From: Trachythela sp. YZ-2020
Taxonomy: Eukaryota; Cnidaria; Anthozoa; Malacalcyonacea; Clavulariidae
NCBI GenBank assembly: GCA_016169945.1
Contig: JADLSH010000212.1
Span: 62,001 to 126,000, forward strand
DNA length: 64,000 nt
Direction: 5' to 3'
The translations under genes and the position numbers were made by a program. Shown one piece after another: positions 57,801 to 64,000 of the stretch. Within the stretch, counting starts at the first letter, position 1, and each line of letters begins with the position of its first letter. Below the pieces are notes generated by a model. It saw nothing but the letters and a program-made list of their open reading frames with translations, was not told the DNA's origin and ran no database searches.

Positions 57801-59200
57801 CAAGAACCAAGAAAACCACAAGAACCAAGAAAACCAGAAGAACCAAGAGAACCACAAGAACCAAGAAAACCAGAAGAACCAAGAGAACCACAAGAACCAA
57901 GAAAACCACAAGAACCAAGAGAACCACAAGAACCAAGAAAACCAGAAGAACCAAGAGAACCACAAGAACCAAGAGAACCACAAGAACCAAGAGAACGACA
58001 AGAACCAAGAGAACCACAAGAACCAAGAGAACCAGAAGAACCAAGAAAACCACAAGAACCAAGAAAACCACAAGAACCAAGAAAACCAGAAGAACCAAGA
58101 GAACCACAAGAACCAAGAAAACCAGAAGAACCAAGAGAACCACAAGAACCAAGAAAACCAGAAGAACCAAGAAAACCAGAAGAACCAAGAGAACCACAAG
58201 AACCAAGAAAACCAGAAGAACCAAGAGAACCACAAGAACCAAGAAAACCACAAGAACCAAGAGAACCACAAGAACCAAGAAAACCACAAGAACCAAGAGA
58301 ACCACAAGAACCAAGAGAACCAGAAGAACCAAGAGAACCACAAGAACCAAGAGAACCACAAGAACCAAGAAAACCACAAGAACCAAGAAAACCACAAGAA
58401 CCAAGAAAACCACAAGAACCAAGAAAACCACAAGAACCAAGAAAACCACAAGAACCAAGAGAACCACAAGAACCAAGAGAACCACAAGAACCAAGAAAAC
58501 CACAAGAACCAAGAAAACCACAAGAACCAAGAGAACGACAAGAACCAAGAGAACCACAAGAACCAAGAAAACCACAAGAACCAAGAAAACCACAAGAACC
58601 AAGAGAACGACAAGAACCAAGAGAACCACAAGAACCAAGAAAACCACAAGAACCAAGAGAACCACAAGAACCAAGAGAACCACAAGAACCAAGAGAACCA
58701 CAAGAACCAAGAGAACCACAAGAACCAAGAAAACCACAAGAACCAAGAGAACCACAAGAACCAAGAGAACCAAGAGAACCACAAGAACCAAGAGAACCAC
58801 AAGAACCAAGAGAACCACAAGAACCAAGAGAACCACAAGAACCAAGAGAACCACAAGAACCAAGAGAACCACAAGAACCAAGAGAACCACAAGAACCACA
58901 AGAACCACAAGAACCAAGAGAACCACAAGAACCAAGAGAACCACAAGAACCAAGAGAACCACAAGAACCAAGAGAACCACAAGAACCAAGAGAACCACAA
59001 GAACCAAGAGAACCACAAGAACCAAGAGAACCACAAGAACCAAGAGAACCACAAGAACCAAGAGAATCACAAGAACCAAGAGAACCACAAGAACCAAGAG
59101 AACCACAAGAACCAAGAGAACCACAAGAACCAAGAGAACCACAAGAACCAAGAAAACCAGAAGAACCAAGAGAACCACAAGAAACAGAGGAACCAAGAGA
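51892..59200 (+). repeat. 7.3-kb minisatellite with higher-order structure
   Basis: About 810 tandem nonamers, mostly alternating AAGAACCAA and GAGAACCAC or AAAACCAC variants (18-bp dimers). I count nine T residues on the plus strand: one near 51987, seven in GAATCAC markers at 53525, 54524, 55092, 55854, 56421, 56907 and 57474, and one at 59067. Spacing between the seven markers is 999, 568, 762, 567, 486 and 567 bp, so blocks of 567 and 486 bp have been amplified as units. A 1-bp insertion near 54774 (GAGAGACC) shifts frame. All six frames lack stops for kilobases, which explains the very long open frames on both strands; I do not regard them as genes. Confidence 0.95.
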
Positions 59201-59201
59201 A

Positions 59202-59296
59202 CATGTAACACCATTTAATGTACCTACATATAGATTACATACTATGACGAATGACGTCACTCATGAGGTTATTACACCGAGGTAAAGCCTAAAATG
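59202..59296 (-). repeat. Right terminal inverted repeat
   Basis: Inverted copy of 49603-49696; contains TGACGTCA at 59252-59259. Confidence 0.8.
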
Positions 59297-60235
59297 CAGT
59301 ACTGATTCCATAGATATTGCAATTTTTTATAGAAAATATTTTGAGTAATATCGTTATGTCTTGGGAACGGATGGTTAGGTGTTGGGGACCAGAATTATGA
59401 TTGGCGTCATAAATAAAGAAAAAAATATTATTGAGCGAAACTTGAGAATGTTACCATATTTTCAGCCTAAATAAACTATGGATATATAGGGTTAACAATC
59501 TCGTTATAAATTAGTACGATTTCTGAAATAATTTTTATACGGCTGGTAGAATAGTGGGAAAAGTCGTTATTATTTGAAGAAAAAGAAAATTAATATGCTA
59601 CAGGACATTCAGTTAAAAAATACACTTATAATGTATTATACCATGAAGGATGTGAAAAGCATCAGAATCTGATACTTTTGAAAGCTTCAATAGCCAAAAT
59701 ATTATATTACAGTGCAGTGCGTCTTTTACCTCTAAACAATTTCTCGAAATCACACACCTATAAAACGTCTAAAAATGCAATATATAACTGTTTTAGTTCT
59801 AAAATATGTCTCAAGCTATAAACTTCGACAGCAATATGTTAGAAAGATTCATTTGGTTGTTTATGGAAATGGCTATCCAACGGCTTGACCTTTTACACAT
59901 TAGATACACAATCCAGTTATATTTTTAGATCAGAGGATATTACATATATCTTGTCCCAACCGTCCTGGCCAACCTTTCTAAAACGCTGATTGGCTAAAGT
60001 TGACTATCATGTCACTGGCCCATTCCGGGCCAGCAATTTTAGCGCACTGCAAGTTCGAAGCGTTTGGGTATCCGCACGGGGGTGGGACTAATATACGGTC
60101 TGTAAAGTCTTATCGAAATTAGATACATCTTTACACTAAAACTACGACTAACCTAAGATGGACCAACAAAACATTCTGTCCAAGTAACAATCTTAATCAT
60201 CTATGTATAGACTGTTTAACTGTGCCTACGCTATA
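59297..60235. other. AT-rich spacer, nothing recognised
   Basis: It probably includes the 3' UTR of the minus-strand ZDHHC17-like gene; no clear poly(A) signal was identified. Confidence 0.4.
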
Positions 60236-60368
60236 TTATACAGTTTGGTTTCTATGTCTTGAGAATTTGTCAAAGTCATACTCATTTTTCCAGTCAACAT
60301 ACACAGGTCTCACAAAACCAAAACATGAACATTGAAAGAAGTCAGCGATATTACCAATAACTCCACGT
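60236..60368 (-). CDS. Terminal exon of a ZDHHC17/HIP14-like palmitoyltransferase
   Basis: After a good acceptor (TATTTATTTTAG, minus strand) the exon encodes 43 residues to a stop: RGVIGNIADFFQCSCFGF, then VRPVYVDWKNEYDFD. This matches the conserved C-terminal tail of ZDHHC17/ZDHHC13, where a G-x-x-x-N-I-x-D-F-F motif is followed by FRPV-x-VDW. These enzymes are Golgi/vesicle ankyrin-repeat DHHC S-acyltransferases; the ankyrin repeats, DHHC core and membrane segments are not visible here. Upstream exons should lie at higher coordinates, but I found none convincing before the window ends. It could also be an isolated duplicated exon. Confidence 0.6.
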
Positions 60369-61029
60369 CTAAAATAAATATAGCATATAAATGCTCGGTC
60401 TGGAAAGCACATACTAAATGATTGACTGTACAGTATATACAGGATTTGCATGACAATGAAAAAACAATGGATCACTTCGATCACTGCATGGCATGGATTG
60501 TGACTGGATGTCACAATTGTTATGCTACTTAAGTGGTACGCAAAGGACCCACTGATCTTATCCAAAATCCTTATCCTTCACCCAATATCGAAAAACTGCA
60601 TTTTAAAGAATAAACGCCTGTCTCAAATAAACGCCTGCTATTTATTATACCCTCTCCTTAAATTAACCATAATGCACATAAGTCGTAATGATCATTTTCA
60701 GTGAGGCTGACCAAAGCGTCATGAGCTCCTGGGGAGAGTATATATTTTTCTGTGAGCACGACCCGAAAATACGAAATTCCTGCAGACTAACAGAGCATAT
60801 TTGTGCTAAATCTAGTCAAAGTGCACCCATAAATACGGTCTACTGAGTAGAGATTTAAACTTACAGAAGGACTTTGTTAACCATGGATTGTTGGGACCTT
60901 ATAGACATGTGTCCTTCAAATGTCCTGCGAGCGACGCAGATACCACGCTAATGGGATCATCCTCGACAATAGGCCTTTCCCCTTTTAACAGCACGCGCGC
61001 AATGCATGACGGTAGTTGATTATCAAAAT
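60369..61029. other. Intron or intergenic DNA of the ZDHHC17-like gene
   Basis: No further exon is recognised. Confidence 0.4.
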
Positions 61030-61498
61030 CAGGGTTGCCAAGTTCGGGATTTTATCCCGAGATCTCGGGATTTTAAAAAGCAGTTGGGAACTTTTTGGGA
61101 TTTTTGTTTTAAAAATTCATGCTCGGGATTTTTTTGGGATTTTTGAGAACAGAAAGTTCGAGAATTAAAAATTGATTTTTTTGTAAAATTATTTTAAATA
61201 AAAAAAAAAAAAAAATCCAGCGTTCGTCTGCTGGCATCCTATTGAACTTTATGTTACAAATGTTATACTAGATCAGTTTATCCAACTGAAGTATGTTTCA
61301 TTTATACAACATGAAGTATTACGCATATTTCGAGAAACTGGCGCGATCTCTAAAGCTCTTTTTCAGAGTATGCCCGTTCGCAGGTTGGGGTCCTTGGGGA
61401 CTGGGAACGAAAGTGGGAACATTGGGATTTTTGGGGAAATCTCGGGATATTTGGGAAGCTTAGTTGGGAATTTCACACAATTACAGTTGGCAACCCTG
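61030..61498. mobile_element. hAT MITE with perfect 8-bp target duplication
   Basis: The ends CAGGGTTGCCAA and TTGGCAACCCTG are flanked by ATCAAAAT (61022-61029, 61499-61506). The interior has many GGGATTTT/TTGGGAA motifs. CAGGGTTGCCA is a widespread hAT terminus. Confidence 0.85.
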
Positions 61499-61728
61499 AT
61501 CAAAATCAATTTTAGTTGTCATGGCGAAGTGTCCAGGAGCGATTTTGTTCTGAAGGACATTTTACCGATTTTTAGCCCTTTTTACTTAACTAAAGAGATA
61601 CTAACAGTGTCTTAGGAGAAATACAACTCCTAGCTATAAATAGACGGAATGACAAAGAGATCAGGGATCATTTTAGCGACAAAAACGGCCTTTCAATCAG
61701 CAAGGAGCGAGCAGTTTATTTGACGAAA

Positions 61729-64000
61729 ATGGCGTTCGAATCTAGGCTCCTTGTACTTTCAAGCGGTGAGTTATTTTATTGTGAAGCGATCAAAAGTCTA
61801 TTTTGATATGTAGATAATCCCCTGTTTTGTGTCTTTCAATATGACCAATTTTAGACTCGTTTGCACATTTCTTCGTTCATTTTTTGTTCATTGAACATGG
61901 CATGCGCTTTTAACTTTTCGGCCATCATTCGATACATATCTAGGCTTGCTTGAGGCTGTTTGGCTTTGCCCGTTTTGGCGCAAAAAATATAAACATTTGC
62001 AGCCAATGCTGCAGTTTCAGTCTACGCTTTCATAGTATTTTCCCTGTTGGGTAGTTTTGCTTGTTTTTGTCCTGCAAACCTTTGTAGAAGTCTTGGTTTT
62101 TATCTTCCCGTATTTGCCAGCATAAAAGTAGGTCCTAAATTTATTCTAAAATTCGAAAATATATTTATTCTTGCTCACAAACCTTCGGTATAAACTCGTT
62201 TTTGTGGACAAGTTTTGTATTAAATTGGTAGGCTTAGCTGAATATTTTAAATTCAATAATTTATAGATAAAAATTTAGCTAAATTTGAGGTAGAACGTTT
62301 TAAATTAATTGAATGAATAATAAATAGTAGTTAAATTATATCTTTTAATACATAAATATTAGTTACCGAGGTTTAATTTAAAATATATCTGGCAAAATGG
62401 GAGATGAGCCTAGCACCTCAAAGAATGTAGACACTTGATGTGCTCATGTTTTCTTCTACAGGGTGTATCATAAAAAGGTGAACTCTTTGAAATTTAATAC
62501 AATAGTGAACCTTTTGAAATTGAACTTCATATTTGCATTTTCTTTCAAAGAATCTATTGTACCCTATTGTATTTAATTTCAAAGGGTTCACTTTTTTTGA
62601 GACACCCTGTATATTGCATGCAAAGACAAAGTCAAACGTGCAGGGATTAACTGCTGTGTTCCACACTGTACAAATAACAACAAGAAAAACCCAGAACTTT
62701 CATTTCCCAAAATACCAAAGGATGATGCATTACAAAAAAAATGGGTTAAACTTGTCAAAACAAAAGGGCTGAAAAACATTGGTCCAAATTCAAGAGTCTG
62801 TTCAAGTCACTTTCCAGGTGGAAAAAAACATATTTGAATAATGTACCCACAGAGTTAGCAGTGCATAAGAATGTAAAGGCTCGAAGACAACTTTTTAGAC
62901 CAGAAATTTTAACCACAACTGCATTTGAAGATAAAGCATGCACTATAAAATAAATGTTGATGAAAATGTACCTAACAGCAAAGAAGTAGATGTGACTGAA
63001 ACTTGTGCCCCCAGTTCAAATGAAACCAAAATGAAAAATGAGATAGACAATCTAAAATCAAAGTGTAATGACCTGCAAAAAAGAATTGACGCAGCAGAAA
63101 AATGTTCATTTCAGCTCAAAAGGTTTATTGGGAGTGACCACGATTTCAAGTTCTATACTGGATTTCCTGACTATACGACTTTTAGTGCCTTCTTCGATTA
63201 TCTTTCACCAGCATGTAAATATTTGATATACTATGGCTCTAATACTTGTCAAACAAGTTCTGCAAACCACACAAAGCCTAGATCACTATCCCCTGAGCAA
63301 GAATTGTTTATGGTGCTAACCCGAATGCGATGTGGGTTGTTGTTAGAGGATGTGGCTCACAGATTTGGGTTATCCACATCACATGTCTCGCGTATTTGGA
63401 TAACTTGGGTTGCATTTTTACATCAGAGATTACGGGCCCTCCCAATTTGGCCAAACAGGCAGTTTATTGATGAAAATATGCCCGCCTGTTTTAAGCAAAG
63501 CTATCCCAAAACCCGAGTTATATTAGACTGCACGGAACTGTTTATTGAATGGCCTTCTTCATGCAGAGGCCTGTCAGAAACATTTTCCTCATATAAGAAC
63601 CACAACATTGCAAAAGCATTGATTGGAATTTCCCCAAGTGGGTACCCCAGTTTTGTCTCATCATTATATGCTGGTTCAAACCAGTGATAAAAAGATCACA
63701 AAGGATGGTGGAATCCTGGATCTCTTGGAAAATGATGATCAAATCATGGCAGATAGAGGCTTTGATATTGAGTGATCTCCCTAATGGAGTTACATTAAAT
63801 ATCCCACCTTTTTTGGATGGCAAAGATCAGTTATCCCTGGAAGAGGAACTGAAAACAAGAAAAACTGCCTCCGTAAGAGTTCATCACTCATAGAGAGAGC
63901 TATTGCGAGAATAAAAAACTATAGAATTTTACACCAAGTTATTCCCATAACAATTGCAAAAGACCTTGATAAAATTTGGGCTATTTGCACATATTTAACG
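61729..64000 (+). pseudogene. THAP-DDE transposase (ISL2EU-like), decayed, runs off the window
   Basis: A probable first exon (61729-61765, MAFESRLLVLSS, donor G|GTGAGT) is in phase with an acceptor at 62624-62625. The second part opens with a THAP zinc finger: CCVPHC, SFPKIPKDD, then VCSSHF (C-x2-C ... C-x2-H). An A-run frameshift follows at about 62823-62829 and another near 62935. The frame 62938-63687 carries a coiled-coil linker, a helix-turn-helix (LSPEQELFMVLTRMRCGLL, then GLSTSHVSRIW) and the first catalytic Asp (D197, LDCTE). Later pieces, separated by frameshifts near 63682, 63772 and 63888, contain ADRGFDIE (second Asp) and IERAIARIKNYR (third, Glu). This layout is typical of IS5-like ISL2EU/Harbinger-superfamily transposases. 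At least five frameshifts make it inactive. Confidence 0.7.
62459..62609. mobile_element. 151-bp Tc1/mariner-type MITE
   Basis: CAGGGTGTATCATAAAAAGG at the left pairs with CAGGGTGTCTCAAAAAAAGT read from the right; about 46-bp arms flank a short loop, with TA on both sides (62457-62458, 62610-62611). It lies in the presumed intron, 15 bp before the THAP exon acceptor. Confidence 0.85.

Larger units (their letters stand above)
49603..59296. mobile_element. Giant TIR-bounded element filled with minisatellite
   Basis: The left end 49603-49696 and right end 59202-59296 are inverted copies of each other (about 95 bp with roughly eight differences), beginning CATTTTAGGCTTTACC and ending ATGTAGGTACATTAAATGG. 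Both contain TGACGTCA. Between them lie a 218-bp minisatellite, a 1.95-kb insert and a 7.3-kb minisatellite. The arrays read in the same direction although the ends are inverted, so the array is the interior of one element and not part of its ends. There is no transposase, and I could not define a target duplication. Confidence 0.7.

Noticed and set aside
51778..59208. 2476-residue Arg/Thr/Lys- then Asn/Gln/Glu-rich open frame, and equally long minus-strand frames
   Set aside because: All are translations of a stop-free nonamer repeat in every phase; a single-base indel changes the peptide without consequence. No domain, signal or splice pattern supports a protein.

Overview
This is metazoan nuclear DNA, AT-rich and most likely from a cnidarian. 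Supporting signs are spliced gene fragments with GT/AG sites, animal-type Argonaute, TMEM121-like, ZDHHC17-like and DZIP3-type HEPN sequences, THAP/DDE and CR1-like elements, and a very dense population of small inverted-repeat transposons. The assignment is inferred from gene and repeat style only; I could not run a search.

Gene content is sparse. The one clearly intact gene is a plus-strand, intronless, catalytically complete AGO-clade Argonaute (4019-6736). The other genes are small, partial or broken: a frameshifted TMEM121-family gene (12618-13279, minus); a two-exon gene for a small secreted Cys-rich protein (28913-31259, plus) whose last exon is cut by a MITE and whose promoter and exon 1 have a decayed inverted copy at 24.6-24.8 kb; a Crypton/QRICH1-like N-terminal fragment (33824-34015, minus); a DZIP3-type HEPN fragment (40985-41341, minus) with no usable start; the last exon of a ZDHHC17/HIP14-like palmitoyltransferase (60236-60368, minus); and a decayed THAP-DDE (ISL2EU-like) transposase running off the right edge (61729-64000, plus).

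Repeats fill most of the rest. 7.8-11.0 kb is a 3.1-kb MULE-like element with a perfect 9-bp target duplication. 14.6-18.8 kb is a run of MITEs and long palindromes. 20.6-22.6 kb shows three levels of nested insertion. 23.4-29.4 kb holds a Ty3/gypsy integrase remnant and a large inverted duplication. 34.8-40.9 kb is a near-identical 3.07-kb tandem duplication carrying a 5'-truncated LINE. 46.3-48.1 kb has four MITEs with clean target duplications.

The most unusual object is 49.6-59.3 kb: about 95-bp terminal inverted repeats, each with a TGACGTCA site, enclose roughly 7.5 kb of a 9-bp minisatellite (AAGAACCAC/AAGAACCAA type). One strand of the 7.3-kb main array contains only nine T residues, all six reading frames are open, and marker variants reveal a higher-order repeat of 567 and 486 bp. 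A 1.95-kb insert with GTGCAAAGTTT ends splits the array. Relatives of the same minisatellite lie on the opposite strand at 34.4 and 37.8 kb. This looks like a MITE-type element whose interior has become a satellite array.
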